The position numbers and the translations under genes were made by a program. Below the pieces are notes generated by a model. The model made no database searches. It was not told where the DNA came from and saw nothing but the letters and a program-made list of their open reading frames with translations. A DNA stretch of 64,000 nt from REBR01 sp033721915 (lineage in GTDB: Bacteria > Pseudomonadota > Gammaproteobacteria > Pseudomonadales > Oleiphilaceae): positions 62,001 to 126,000 of the forward strand of contig JAWWAC010000003.1 of the NCBI GenBank assembly GCA_033721915.1, in the 5' to 3' direction. Positions 45,095 to 54,100 of the stretch are shown one piece after another. Position 1 is the first letter of the stretch, and every line of letters starts with the position of its first letter.

Positions 45095-45868
45095 ATGTCC
45101 CATCTGTTGTCCCGACCACTGGCGGTTGCCGGCTCCGTCGCCACCTCCACACTGGCCGGCTGGCGCGGCTGCATGGTGGTCAAGGCCGCCCCACAGCCGG
45201 AAAAGCCTCTTGTTCTGTACGACATGGAGGCCTGTCCCCATTGCCGCCGTGTGCGTGAGGCGCTTACCGCACTGCATCTGGATGCGGATATCCGCCCCTG
45301 TCCCAAGGGAGGGCAGCGCTTTCGCCCCGAGGCCGAGGCACTGGGGGGCAAACAGCAATTCCCCCTGCTGCAGGACCAGAACAATGGCCGTGTGCTCTAT
45401 GAGTCCGAGGACATCGTGCACTACCTCTTTACCACCTATGGGCAGCGTCCGGTGCCCAAGGCCTACCGGTTCCGGCCTCACCAGCCAGTGCTGGGTAGCC
45501 TGGGCTCCGCCGCACGTGGCCTGCGTGGTCTGCGTGCCGACGGTAGCCGCGCTCCCCAGAAGCCACTGCACCTGTGGAGCTTCGAGGGCAGCCCCTATTC
45601 CCGCCTGGTGCGCGAGCGCTTGTGTGAACTGGAGATTCCCTATCGTGTCCATAATCTGGGCAAAGAGCACTGGAATGAGGCCGGTCCGGCCAGCCGGCGA
45701 CTCAAGCCCGGCCCCTACCAGCCCATCCCCGGTGGCAAGCGGGACGCCTTTTTCAGGCAGCATCAGCGGGTTCAGGTGCCCTATCTGGAAGACCCCAACA
45801 GTGGCGAGGCTCTTTATGAGTCGGCGGACATCCTGGCCTACCTGGAGCGCCGGTACGCCATGGTCTGA
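45095..45868 (+). CDS. Tandem glutathione S-transferase N-terminal/glutaredoxin-like protein
   Basis: Protein of 257 residues with two thioredoxin-fold GST N-terminal domains in tandem. Domain 1 starts LVLYDMEACPHCRRVREAL (CPHC, about residue 45) and ends YESEDIVHYLF; domain 2 starts LHLWSFEGSPYSRLVRERL (Cys lost, S-P-Y-S) and ends YESADILAYLE. A hydrophobic N-terminal stretch precedes domain 1. ATG 45095 has GGAG 9 bases upstream; 45080 is an alternative. Probably a glutathione-dependent redox protein. Confidence 0.85.
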   Translation: MSHLLSRPLAVAGSVATSTLAGWRGCMVVKAAPQPEKPLVLYDMEACPHCRRVREALTALHLDADIRPCPKGGQRFRPEAEALGGKQQFPLLQDQNNGRVLYESEDIVHYLFTTYGQRPVPKAYRFRPHQPVLGSLGSAARGLRGLRADGSRAPQKPLHLWSFEGSPYSRLVRERLCELEIPYRVHNLGKEHWNEAGPASRRLKPGPYQPIPGGKRDAFFRQHQRVQVPYLEDPNSGEALYESADILAYLERRYAMV

Positions 45869-45948
45869 ACCCCTGCCGGCTGCGTAAATGGCCGGGCTGT
45901 CTGTTAGAATGGATCGAAAATGACTGGTGACCGGAAAGGTGCGAATAC

Positions 45949-47436
45949 ATGGCAACAAACGAGGAAACCGATGTACTGCTAGTGGGTGGCGGCGTAATGA
46001 GCACCACTCTGGGTATCATGCTCAAGCTGCTGGCTCCGGAGATGAAAATCACCCAGGTGGAGCGACTGGACCACGTCGCCCATGAAAGCACCGATGGCTG
46101 GAACAACGCCGGTACCGGCCACGCCGGTTACTGCGAGCTGAACTACACCCCGGATGAGTCCGGAGAGATCAATATCCAGAGGGCACTGGAAATCAACCAG
46201 TCCTTTGAGGTGTCACTGCAGCTGTGGAGCCACCTGGTGGAGCAGGGCATCCTGCCGTCGCCGGATCGCTTTATCAACGCCACGCCGCACCAGAGTTTTG
46301 TCTGGGGCGAGCGTGACGTGGATTTTCTGCGCCGCCGTCATGCCGCACTGAACCGTCACCACCTGTTCCGGGACATGAAGTTCACCGACGACCCCCGTGT
46401 GCTGGAAGACTGGATGCCGCTGGTGGTTCAGGGGCGTGACCCCATGCAGCCGGTGGCCGCCACAAGGGTGTCCTATGGCGCCGATGTGGACTTCGGCTCA
46501 CTGACAAGGCACATGGTGCACTGGCTGGAGCAACAGCCTGATTACGAGCTGATGGTCAGCAATGAGGTGCGCTCCCTCAAGAAGAAGGAGGGCGTCTGGA
46601 ACGTCACCATGCGCCATCGCCATAATGGCGACGAGCGCACACTGCGTGCGAATTTCGTCTTCCTGGGGGCCGGTGGTGGTGCACTGCCACTGCTGCAGAA
46701 ATCCAACATCACCGAGAGCCACGGCTACGGCGGCTTCCCGGTCAGTGGCCAGTGGCTGGTGTGTGAACGGCCGGATCTGGCCAAGCAGCACCACTCGAAG
46801 GTCTACGGCAAGGCGCCACTGGGGGCGCCCCCCATGTCCGTGCCCCACCTGGACACCCGCATTATCAACGGCGAATCCGCACTGCTGTTTGGCCCCTTTG
46901 CCGGGTTCACCACCAAGTTCCTCAAGGAGGGGTCCTATTTCGACCTGTTCTCCTCCATCCGCTCCAACAACCTGCGCCCCATGATGTCTGCCGGCATCAG
47001 CAACATGGAGCTGACCCGGTACCTTATCGGTGAGGTGTTCCAGTCGCCACAGGCGCGCATGCAGGCGGTACGCAATTTCTATCCGGATGCCAAAGATGGT
47101 GACTGGCGGCTGCAGCAGGCCGGCAAGCGGGTGCAGATCATCAAGAAAAACGCCCAGGGCCGTGGCAAGCTGGAATTCGGCACCGAGGTGGTGGCCGCCC
47201 GTGACGGCTCTCTGGCCGCACTGCTGGGGGCTTCCCCCGGCGCCTCCACGGCGGCCCACGCCATGATCGACGTCATCAAACGCTGTTTCCCCGAGCGCAT
47301 GGCCGGCAACGAATGGCCAGAGCGTCTGAAAGCCATGATTCCCTCCTTCGGGGAATCACTGATCGATGACGAGGCGCTGCTCAGGCGGGTGCGGGAGCGC
47401 AACCTGCGGGTGCTCAAGCTGGATGACGAAGACTGA
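45949..47436 (+). CDS. mqo: Malate:quinone oxidoreductase
   Basis: FAD-dependent membrane-associated enzyme of 495 residues that oxidises malate to oxaloacetate and reduces quinone. N-terminal dinucleotide fold VLLVGGGVMSTTLGIML, then the diagnostic DGWNNAGTGHAGYCELNYTP, and FLGAGGGALPLLQKSNI. The C-terminus carries ECFP-like HAMIDVIKRCFPERM. ATG 45949 with AAAGG upstream. First of a run mqo, MDR oxidoreductase, Nudix-MBL on one strand. Confidence 0.95.
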   Translation: MATNEETDVLLVGGGVMSTTLGIMLKLLAPEMKITQVERLDHVAHESTDGWNNAGTGHAGYCELNYTPDESGEINIQRALEINQSFEVSLQLWSHLVEQGILPSPDRFINATPHQSFVWGERDVDFLRRRHAALNRHHLFRDMKFTDDPRVLEDWMPLVVQGRDPMQPVAATRVSYGADVDFGSLTRHMVHWLEQQPDYELMVSNEVRSLKKKEGVWNVTMRHRHNGDERTLRANFVFLGAGGGALPLLQKSNITESHGYGGFPVSGQWLVCERPDLAKQHHSKVYGKAPLGAPPMSVPHLDTRIINGESALLFGPFAGFTTKFLKEGSYFDLFSSIRSNNLRPMMSAGISNMELTRYLIGEVFQSPQARMQAVRNFYPDAKDGDWRLQQAGKRVQIIKKNAQGRGKLEFGTEVVAARDGSLAALLGASPGASTAAHAMIDVIKRCFPERMAGNEWPERLKAMIPSFGESLIDDEALLRRVRERNLRVLKLDDED

Positions 47437-47452
47437 CCATAAGGACAGACCC

Positions 47453-48436
47453 ATGCGGGCATTGATGTATCGTGAATTTGGCGCACCCGAGGTGCTGGAG
47501 TGGGCCGATGATCAGCCAAAGCCGGTACTGACGCCGGACCAGGTGCTGGTGAAGGTGGCGGCCGGCTCACTCAACCCCAAGGACGTGCTGCTGCGCAAGG
47601 GCATCTTTCCCCGTTTACTGGACCCTGAGAGGCCCCCCAGGGGCAGTGGCCTGGACCTGGCCGGTGAAGTGGTGGAGGTGGGCTCACAGGTAGCGGACCT
47701 GAGCCCGGGCGACCGGGTCTTCGGCATGACCAACCGCTTCTGCGGCGGTGTCCACGCGGAGTTTGCCGCCATCGCCGCCGACCAGGTGGCACTGGCCCCG
47801 CCCAACCTGACACTGACCGAGGCCGCCGCCGTGCCACTGGCGGCACTGACCGCCTTGCAGGCGCTGCGAGACTGCGCCGGGCTTCAGCCCGGGCAGACCG
47901 TGCTGATCAATGGCGCCAGCGGCGGCGTGGGGCACTTTGCCGTACAGCTGGCCCGCTGCCTGGGGGCCGAGGTCACCGCGGTCTGCGGCCAGCGCAACCT
48001 GGATTTTGTGCGTGAGCTGGGGGCCCACAAGGCGATTGATTACGGGGTCACCCCGGCCACGGCCATCGACCAGACCTTTGATGTGGTGTTCGATGTCTTC
48101 GGTGCCGGGCGCTTCGGTCATTACCGCCGCCAGCTGGGCGGCCATGGCATCTACGTCAACACCATACCCAAGCCGGTCACGGCACTGGCGGAAGCCCGTG
48201 CCCGTCTCGGTCTGGGGCACCGCAACCGGCTGGTGATCGTGCGCTCCAAACGCCGCGATCTCAACCTGCTGCGCCTGTGGATCGAGGAGGGGCGCCTGCG
48301 TCCGGTGATCGACGCCACCTACCGTTTTGACGATGCCGCCAGCGGACACCGCCATGTGGAAAGCCGCCATACCCGTGGCAAGGTGGTGCTGGTGGCCCCC
48401 GGTGGTGACGGCGACAGCAGCCGGTCCGGCTCATGA
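47453..48436 (+). CDS. MDR family NAD(P)-dependent alcohol dehydrogenase/quinone oxidoreductase
   Basis: Medium-chain reductase of 327 residues, without the structural zinc cysteines. GroES-like N-terminus (PVLTPDQVLVKVAAGSLNPKD), Rossmann domain with INGASGGVGHFAVQLARCLG. It is similar to the quinone oxidoreductase/RTN4IP1 type. ATG 47453 has AAGGA 9 bases upstream, 16 bases after mqo; the stop overlaps the next start by 4 bases. Substrate unknown. Confidence 0.88.
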   Translation: MRALMYREFGAPEVLEWADDQPKPVLTPDQVLVKVAAGSLNPKDVLLRKGIFPRLLDPERPPRGSGLDLAGEVVEVGSQVADLSPGDRVFGMTNRFCGGVHAEFAAIAADQVALAPPNLTLTEAAAVPLAALTALQALRDCAGLQPGQTVLINGASGGVGHFAVQLARCLGAEVTAVCGQRNLDFVRELGAHKAIDYGVTPATAIDQTFDVVFDVFGAGRFGHYRRQLGGHGIYVNTIPKPVTALAEARARLGLGHRNRLVIVRSKRRDLNLLRLWIEEGRLRPVIDATYRFDDAASGHRHVESRHTRGKVVLVAPGGDGDSSRSGS

Positions 48437-50082
48437 GCATCCGTCCCGCGGCCACACTGGTGCTGGCCCGCGAGGGCCGTGACGGGGTGGAGGTGCTGTT
48501 GCTGCAGCGCACACTGGAGGCGGTGTTCATGCCCGGGTTCTATGTGTTCCCCGGCGGCGCCGTGGACCCGGCGGACGACCCGGCCGCCCATGGCAGCCCG
48601 CCCCCACTGGGGCTGACGGATGGCAGTGCCAGCGCCCTGTTGTCACTGGAGCAGGGCGGCCTGGCCTATCTGGTGGCGGCGGTGCGGGAGTGCTTCGAGG
48701 AGGCGGGTGTCCTGCTGGCCCGTCACCGTGACGGCGCCTTTCCCGACTCAGCCGCGCCCTTCCCGGAGACACGCCGTGCCCTGTGCGCCGGTGAGGGGGA
48801 CTTCCTGTCGTTCTGCCACCGCCAGCAGCTGCAGCTGCCACTGGACCGTCTGTGCTATGTGGGCCACTGGATTACCCCGCCGGGGGCCCCACGGCGCTAC
48901 GACACCCGCTTTTTCCTCGCCGCCGCGCCGCCGCAACAGACCGCGGCCCATGACGGCGAGGAGACCATCGACCATGTCTGGCTGACACCGGAGCAGGCAC
49001 TGGCGGACCACCGCGAGGGCCGTCGCCTGTTTGCCCCGCCCACACTGCGCACCCTGCGGGCCATGGCCGGTTTCAGTGCGCTGGATGCCCTGCTTGAGCA
49101 GGTGGGGGAGAGCGCGCCCAAGCCGTTCCCCACCCGTCCCTGGCCGGCACTGTCCGGTGACAGGCCGGTGCAGCTGCGCCCCGGCGAGCCGGGCTACGAT
49201 GAAGTGCGCCTGCTGGACCCCCGGGGTCAGGGACAGGCACAGAGCCGTATCACACCAGGGCGGGCCGTGACTCTTACAGACACCATTACCCGCGTCACGG
49301 CACCGAACCCGGGCCCCATGACCGGACCCGGCACCAACACCTATGTGGTGGGGGATGACAGTGGTGTTCTGGTGATTGACCCGGGCCCGGTCAATGACAG
49401 CCATTGCCAGGCCATCCTGTCGGCCATCGCCGGGCGTCCTGTGAAGGGCATACTGGTGACCCATACCCATCCGGATCACTCACCCGGAGCGGCCCCACTG
49501 AAAGAGCACACCGGGGCCCCGGTGATGGGCATGGCCGCTCCGTCTGACAGTTCACAGGACCACCGCTTCCGGGCCGACCGGCCACTGGGGGACGGCGATC
49601 GGGTCGCCGCCGGGGCGGTCACCCTCAGGGCCATTCACACACCGGGGCACGCCTCCAACCACCTGTGCTTTGTCCACGAGCAGGAGAAGGTGCTGTTCGC
49701 CGGCGACCAGATCATGCAGGGCTCCACCGTGGTGATCAATCCGCCGGACGGGGACATGAAGGACTACCTGGACTCACTGGACCGGTTATTGAGGGAAGAG
49801 CTGACACTGGTGGCGCCGGGGCACGGTTTTGTACTGGCCAACCCTCACGCCGTGGTGGATTATCTCACCACCCACCGCCTGGCCCGTGAGCAGAAAGTCC
49901 TCAGGGCCATGGAAAGCACCGGGGCGGGCACCCTCGAGACACTGACACCGGTGGCCTATGACGATGTGCCCAAACCCCTTCAGGCACTGGGTGCCCGCTC
50001 ACTGCTGGCCCATCTGCTGAAGCTGGAGAGGGAGCGGCGGGCCCGCTGCCGTGACGGCGTCTGGTCGCTGACCGACCAGTGA
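48433..50082 (+). CDS. Nudix hydrolase - metallo-beta-lactamase fusion protein
   Basis: Bifunctional protein of 549 residues. The N-terminal about 225 residues are a NUDT19-like Nudix domain with a long insertion between GFYVFPGGAVDPADD and the box helix AAVRECFEEAGVLLA. The C-terminal about 280 residues are a LACTB2-like MBL domain with zinc ligands in THTHPDHSPG and later TPGHASNH, FAGDQIM and APGHGFV. NUDT19-type enzymes cleave CoA derivatives; LACTB2-type enzymes cut RNA or thioesters. Start overlaps the MDR gene by 4 bases. Natural substrate unknown. Confidence 0.88.
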   Translation: MSIRPAATLVLAREGRDGVEVLLLQRTLEAVFMPGFYVFPGGAVDPADDPAAHGSPPPLGLTDGSASALLSLEQGGLAYLVAAVRECFEEAGVLLARHRDGAFPDSAAPFPETRRALCAGEGDFLSFCHRQQLQLPLDRLCYVGHWITPPGAPRRYDTRFFLAAAPPQQTAAHDGEETIDHVWLTPEQALADHREGRRLFAPPTLRTLRAMAGFSALDALLEQVGESAPKPFPTRPWPALSGDRPVQLRPGEPGYDEVRLLDPRGQGQAQSRITPGRAVTLTDTITRVTAPNPGPMTGPGTNTYVVGDDSGVLVIDPGPVNDSHCQAILSAIAGRPVKGILVTHTHPDHSPGAAPLKEHTGAPVMGMAAPSDSSQDHRFRADRPLGDGDRVAAGAVTLRAIHTPGHASNHLCFVHEQEKVLFAGDQIMQGSTVVINPPDGDMKDYLDSLDRLLREELTLVAPGHGFVLANPHAVVDYLTTHRLAREQKVLRAMESTGAGTLETLTPVAYDDVPKPLQALGARSLLAHLLKLERERRARCRDGVWSLTDQ

Positions 50083-50101
50083 GCCCCGCTCTCAGTGGCC
50101 A

Positions 50102-51067
50102 TTACTCAGAAAGAGTGGCCACCTGCTGCAGGTCCATATTGCCGCCGGTGACCACCGCCACGGTGGGCCCGTCACTGGCGGGGATCCGTCCTTCCATGAG
50201 GGCCGCCAGGGTCACGGCGGCGCCCGTTTCCGCGTACAGGTGTCCCCTGGTGAGCAGGGCCGAGGTGGCCTCGCGAATGCCCTCTTCCGTCACCGTGACC
50301 AGATGATCCATGGTCGCCCGGGTGGCGGCGTAGGTGTAGTTGCCCACCACCACCGGGGCGAGACTGGCGGCCATGGTGTTGACACCGGGCAGGGCGGCGT
50401 CGTCACGTCCCTGATCCCAGGCGTTTCTCAGGGTGGCGGCGCCTTCCGGCTCAATGCCGATCAGCTCCACGTCCGGGCGCAGTGCCTTGAGCACCAGCCC
50501 CATGCCACCGGCCAGTCCGCCACCGCCCACGGGGCAGAGTACCTGCCGCAGGTGGGGCAGCTGGGCCAGCATCTCCAGGGCCACGGTGCCCTGTCCGGCC
50601 ATGATGTCCGGGTCATTGTAGGGGTGCACCAGTGTCAGCCGGTGTTGCTCGCGCAGCTCGGCGCAATGGGATACGGCCTCCTGGATGCTTTCCTTCAGCA
50701 CCACCTGTGCCCCCAGTGCCTTTGTGCGCTCGATTTTCAGCGGGCTTGAGTCCTTTGGCATCACCACCGTCACCGGCAGCGGATGCTGTCGCGCGCCCCA
50801 GGCCAGGGCCAGTGCGTGGTTGCCGGCGGAGACGGTCACCAGCCCTGCCCGGCGCTGGGCCTCATCGGCGCAATGCAGCCAGTTGATGACGCCACGCACC
50901 TTGAAGCTGCCCGTGGGCTGTAGGGATTCCGCCTTCAGCCACAGTGCTCGCCCGGCCAGAGCCTCCAGGTCCGGCGCCGCAAACAGCGGCGTGGGGGGCA
51001 GCCGGGCCCGCACCTGTGTCAGGGCGGACTGGAAGTGCGCCATTGGCGGTAATGACACGGAACTCAT
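50102..51067 (-). CDS. Threonine/serine dehydratase-like PLP enzyme
   Basis: Fold-type II PLP enzyme of 321 residues. The PLP lysine is in LQPTGSFKVRGVIN, the phosphate loop is CPVGGGGLAGGMG, and SAGNHALALAWGA matches the substrate loop. It has no C-terminal ACT domain, so it is a catabolic-type or racemase-like member rather than biosynthetic IlvA. ATG 51067 has GGGAGG 8 bases upstream; a longer frame to 51088 is less likely. Convergent with the Nudix-MBL gene. Confidence 0.88.
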   Translation of the reverse strand: MSSVSLPPMAHFQSALTQVRARLPPTPLFAAPDLEALAGRALWLKAESLQPTGSFKVRGVINWLHCADEAQRRAGLVTVSAGNHALALAWGARQHPLPVTVVMPKDSSPLKIERTKALGAQVVLKESIQEAVSHCAELREQHRLTLVHPYNDPDIMAGQGTVALEMLAQLPHLRQVLCPVGGGGLAGGMGLVLKALRPDVELIGIEPEGAATLRNAWDQGRDDAALPGVNTMAASLAPVVVGNYTYAATRATMDHLVTVTEEGIREATSALLTRGHLYAETGAAVTLAALMEGRIPASDGPTVAVVTGGNMDLQQVATLSE

Positions 51068-51241
51068 GGGTCGCCCTCCCATTGTCACCTGAGTGATGGC
51101 CGGACCCTGTGCAGGCCCGGCAGCGGATCTTTTATGTTAGTGGTGATGCCGCTATATTGTCACTTTCATGGGCCTTGGCCGGGTATCACTGGCGCCCCTG
51201 TCACCAGCGACAGGACCCCACAGGAGAGCGAGGAAGTCGTC

Positions 51242-52000
51242 ATGCAAGAGCAAGCCCGCAACCGGCCCCGTTTTGGCATCGTCCTGATTGGCGATGAGCT
51301 GCTCAATGGCCGCAAACAGGATGCCCACCTGCCGGCGATGATCGAGCGGTTCGCCCAGCGCGGGCTGGATCTGGACTGGGTGCGCATGATCGGTGACGAC
51401 CCGGCACTGATCACGGAGACACTGACACAGACCTTTGCCAGCGGCGATATTGTGTTCAGCTTTGGCGGCATTGGTGCCACACCGGATGACCGCACGCGCC
51501 AGTGCGCGGCGGCGGCACTGGGTCTGGAGGTGGTGCTTCAGCCCGAGGCGGAACGCCTGATCCGGGATGTGTTCAACAATGACGTCACGCCACAGCGGCT
51601 GCGCATGGGGGAGTTCCCCGAGGGCAGCGCCATTATCCCCAACCCCATCAACCGCATTCCCGGTTTCTCCCTACACCGGCACCATTTTGTACCGGGTTTC
51701 CCCCGAATGGCCTGGCCCATGGTGGAGTGGGTACTGGATACCCAATACCCGCAGTTACTGGCGCCGGGGGCCGTGGTGCAGGAAACACTGCTGCTGAAGA
51801 ACACCTCGGAGGGGCCACTGATCCCCCTGATGGAGGCGGTTCTGGAGGAGCTCCCGGACCTGGGCCTGTCCTGCCTGCCCAACGCCGATGGCCGCCGCGA
51901 GGTGGAACTGAGCCTCAAGGGCGCCCCCGAGCGGGTGGCACTGGGCATGGCCCGTTTGCGGGAAGGGCTGAAGAGGCTGGAAGACGAAAAACGCCGCTGA
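51242..52000 (+). CDS. CinA-like molybdopterin-binding domain protein
   Basis: Protein of 252 residues of the MoaB/Mog (MPT-binding) fold like the N-terminus of CinA: FGIVLIGDELLNGRKQDAHL and IVFSFGGIGATPDDRTRQC. The C-terminal CinA deamidase domain is absent. Members of this short group are annotated as competence/damage-inducible-like or nicotinamide-nucleotide-related, without a settled function. ATG 51242 with GAGGAAG upstream. Confidence 0.87.
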   Translation: MQEQARNRPRFGIVLIGDELLNGRKQDAHLPAMIERFAQRGLDLDWVRMIGDDPALITETLTQTFASGDIVFSFGGIGATPDDRTRQCAAAALGLEVVLQPEAERLIRDVFNNDVTPQRLRMGEFPEGSAIIPNPINRIPGFSLHRHHFVPGFPRMAWPMVEWVLDTQYPQLLAPGAVVQETLLLKNTSEGPLIPLMEAVLEELPDLGLSCLPNADGRREVELSLKGAPERVALGMARLREGLKRLEDEKRR

Positions 52001-52048
52001 AGTGCACTCCCCCGTGCCAGAACCAGGGTGACGGCCCTGTCAGCGCCA

Positions 52049-52699
52049 TCACTCCGGTGGCGAGTGCAGGAGCGCCCGGACCCGCCCCCGAAGCACCGGC
52101 AGCAGTTCCCCCTCGAACCAGGGGTTGTTTTTCAGCCAGACGTTGTTGCGCCAGGAAGGGTGGGGCAGTGGCAGTACCGCCGGGTGGCGTTCACTGTCGA
52201 GCAGTGCCCGCCAGTTGGCCACGGTGTCGGTCAATGTCCGGCCCCGGTCGGCCCGGGGCAGGTGGTAGCGCTGTGCGTACTGACCGATCACCAGGATCAG
52301 CGACAGCTGCGGCAGCGCGTCGAACACCGTTTCCCGCCATTGCGGCGCGCATTCCCGCCGGGGGGGCAGATCACCGCCCTTGCGGTCATAGCCGGGGAAG
52401 CAGAATCCCATGGGCACAATGGCGAAGTGGTCCGGGTTGTAGAAGCTGGACTCGTCCACATCCAGCCACTGGCGCAGTCGCACACCGGAGGGGTCGTAGA
52501 AGGGCAGCCCCTTCTGGTGGGCCAGATTGCCCGGTGCCTGGCTGGCAATGCAGATGGGCGCACCGGCCCCCAGCTGCACGATCGGGCGCGGCTCGTGGGG
52601 CAGTGGCGGCAGCTCGCCGGGGCAGTCCCGGCAGATGCGGCACTGGCGGATGCGCTGTTGCAGTGCGTCCAGTGACTCCATGGTGTGGCTCTGACTCAC
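52049..52699 (-). CDS. Uracil-DNA glycosylase family protein
   Basis: Protein of 216 residues with the UDG-superfamily fold: ICIASQAPGNLAHQKGLPFYDPSG (motif 1 region), VIGQYAQRYHL, and LPLPHPSWRN (motif 2 region). N-terminal cysteines CRICRDC suggest an iron-sulfur cluster as in family 4/5-like enzymes. The motif 1 active residue is not the canonical Asp or Glu, so base specificity is open. GTG 52699 is taken as start; ATG 52681 is an alternative. Possible DNA repair role. Confidence 0.82.
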   Translation of the reverse strand: MSQSHTMESLDALQQRIRQCRICRDCPGELPPLPHEPRPIVQLGAGAPICIASQAPGNLAHQKGLPFYDPSGVRLRQWLDVDESSFYNPDHFAIVPMGFCFPGYDRKGGDLPPRRECAPQWRETVFDALPQLSLILVIGQYAQRYHLPRADRGRTLTDTVANWRALLDSERHPAVLPLPHPSWRNNVWLKNNPWFEGELLPVLRGRVRALLHSPPE

Positions 52700-52728
52700 C
52701 GCGGCTCAGACCGGGATAACAATAACAA

Positions 52729-53151
52729 TTACAGGCGCAGTCCTTTGAGTCCGTTACGGATGCCCTGTTCCAGGATCACCTTTACCACCGGGCCCACCAG
52801 GGGCACACGGCCTTCAAACTCCATGCGGTACTCCAGTTTGCAGCCCTTGTCGGTGCCGCTGAAGAGCATGGTGCCCTGGTGGTTGCGCAGGGGGCTGCCC
52901 TTGCTGATGCGGTACTGGATTTTCTCGTTGGGCACCATTTCCGTGACCGTCTCCTCAAAGGCCGGTGCCAGTGGCAGTCGCATGCGGCGGATGGAGCCGG
53001 TGCCGTTGACGCTGTCACTGCCGTCCTTGATGCGGCGGATCTTGGCCGGGAAGAACACCTTCTCCAGGTTCTTGTGCACACTGAGGAAGTTGAAAACCGA
53101 CTCCACCGGGTAGGGGAAATGATGCTCGATATGAATACGCTGAACCGCCAT
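52729..53151 (-). CDS. SRPBCC family (START/coenzyme Q-binding-like) protein
   Basis: Small helix-grip protein of 140 residues: VQRIHIEHHFPYPVESVFNFL at the start, a central beta sheet (GSIRRMRLPLAPAFEETV), and a C-terminal helix (PVVKVILEQGIRNGLKGL). Such domains bind hydrophobic ligands. ATG 53151 has AGGAG 7-8 bases upstream. It is next to, and codirectional with, the UDG-family gene across 29 bases. Confidence 0.85.
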   Translation of the reverse strand: MAVQRIHIEHHFPYPVESVFNFLSVHKNLEKVFFPAKIRRIKDGSDSVNGTGSIRRMRLPLAPAFEETVTEMVPNEKIQYRISKGSPLRNHQGTMLFSGTDKGCKLEYRMEFEGRVPLVGPVVKVILEQGIRNGLKGLRL

Positions 53152-53301
53152 GGCTTGCTCCTGGAATAAGGGTGTTCGGGTCAAGGCCATTCACCGGGGC
53201 GCTGTGGCGGGTGAATGGCGCAGAGTCGGCCAGTCTGCCACCCGCCGCCGTGAAAGGCCACGGCCCTGTTGACGCTGTAACGCCGTTGGGGGGTGATGGG
53301 C

Positions 53302-53338
53302 CCCCGCACTCTGCGGGGACCTGACCGTGGGGGTCAGG
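53302..53338. repeat. Two tandem hairpins between SRPBCC and ChaC-like genes
   Basis: CCCCGC-ACTCT-GCGGGG is followed one base later by CCTGACC-GTGGG-GGTCAGG, both perfect. They lie just downstream of the ChaC-like gene (minus strand) and about 150 bases upstream of the SRPBCC gene. No T-run follows, so this is an atypical terminator or a regulatory structure. Confidence 0.5.
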
Positions 53339-53355
53339 GCTGGCCTTGCGCCTCC

Positions 53356-53934
53356 TTATACAACGCCGGCCGTATCCAGCGCCAGCAACGCCCGCTCGAT
53401 GGCAAAGACGTGCTCATCCTCGCTGCCCAGGCGGCGCAGCGCCTCGGCCAGCAGCAGCAGATAGGCCCGGTTGCTGCCGCTGGGCCCATGACTGGCGGCA
53501 ATGTGCCGGGCAATCTCCGCCTCCGGGGCCGGCCCCAGAAAGGCCTCGTTGTCTTCTGCGGCATGGTACAGCAGCCCCGGCACCTCGCTGCCGTCGGACA
53601 GTCGCAGTGGCAGGCTGACCCTCAGGTAGCCGTTTTTTTCCCGCTCATCCAGGTGCCGGAACACCGACGGCGTTACCCGGTAAGCCATGCCGTCACAGCG
53701 CGCTCCCGGGGCCGGCACCAGTGTCACCACTCGCCCGGGCGCCTCGGGGGTGCCGCGGTGGTCGTGTGAGCCCTGCCAGAAGCGCCGCTGCCAGCCGCTA
53801 ATGCTCGCCGGGCATTCCTCCAGGAAGGGAAAGTCCACCTTGTAGATCAGCGACCCATAGCCGAACAGCCAGAGCTGCTCACGGTCGCCCATCAGGTCAC
53901 TGGTCTGATTGTGATGCCGGGTATCCATCGCCAT
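53356..53934 (-). CDS. ChaC-like gamma-glutamylcyclotransferase
   Basis: Protein of 192 residues with the family's substrate loop LWLFGYGSLIYKVDFPF and later SGWQRRFWQGSHDHRGTPEAPGR. ChaC enzymes cleave glutathione to 5-oxoproline and Cys-Gly. The Glu in LDEREKNGY is the expected catalytic acid. ATG 53934 with AGGAA 8-10 bases upstream; a longer frame to 54099 is not credible. Cytoplasmic, glutathione turnover. Confidence 0.9.
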   Translation of the reverse strand: MAMDTRHHNQTSDLMGDREQLWLFGYGSLIYKVDFPFLEECPASISGWQRRFWQGSHDHRGTPEAPGRVVTLVPAPGARCDGMAYRVTPSVFRHLDEREKNGYLRVSLPLRLSDGSEVPGLLYHAAEDNEAFLGPAPEAEIARHIAASHGPSGSNRAYLLLLAEALRRLGSEDEHVFAIERALLALDTAGVV

Positions 53935-54100
53935 AGAGGGTTCCTGTCGGGTTTGCTCAAGGAGGGCAATGTTAAAGGTGAGTGGAAAAACCGCCAACCG
54001 GGGTCGGTGCCCGGGCCACAGGATGGCAAGTTCAGGTAGAATCGGAGCGTATCCGCTCGCTGTCAAACCTGTGCCCACCCTGCAGAAGGTCCGCCCCATT

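Noticed and set aside
50102..52000. Threonine dehydratase-like and CinA-like genes as one divergent functional unit
   Set aside because: They are divergent with 174 bases between starts and no shared operator was visible.
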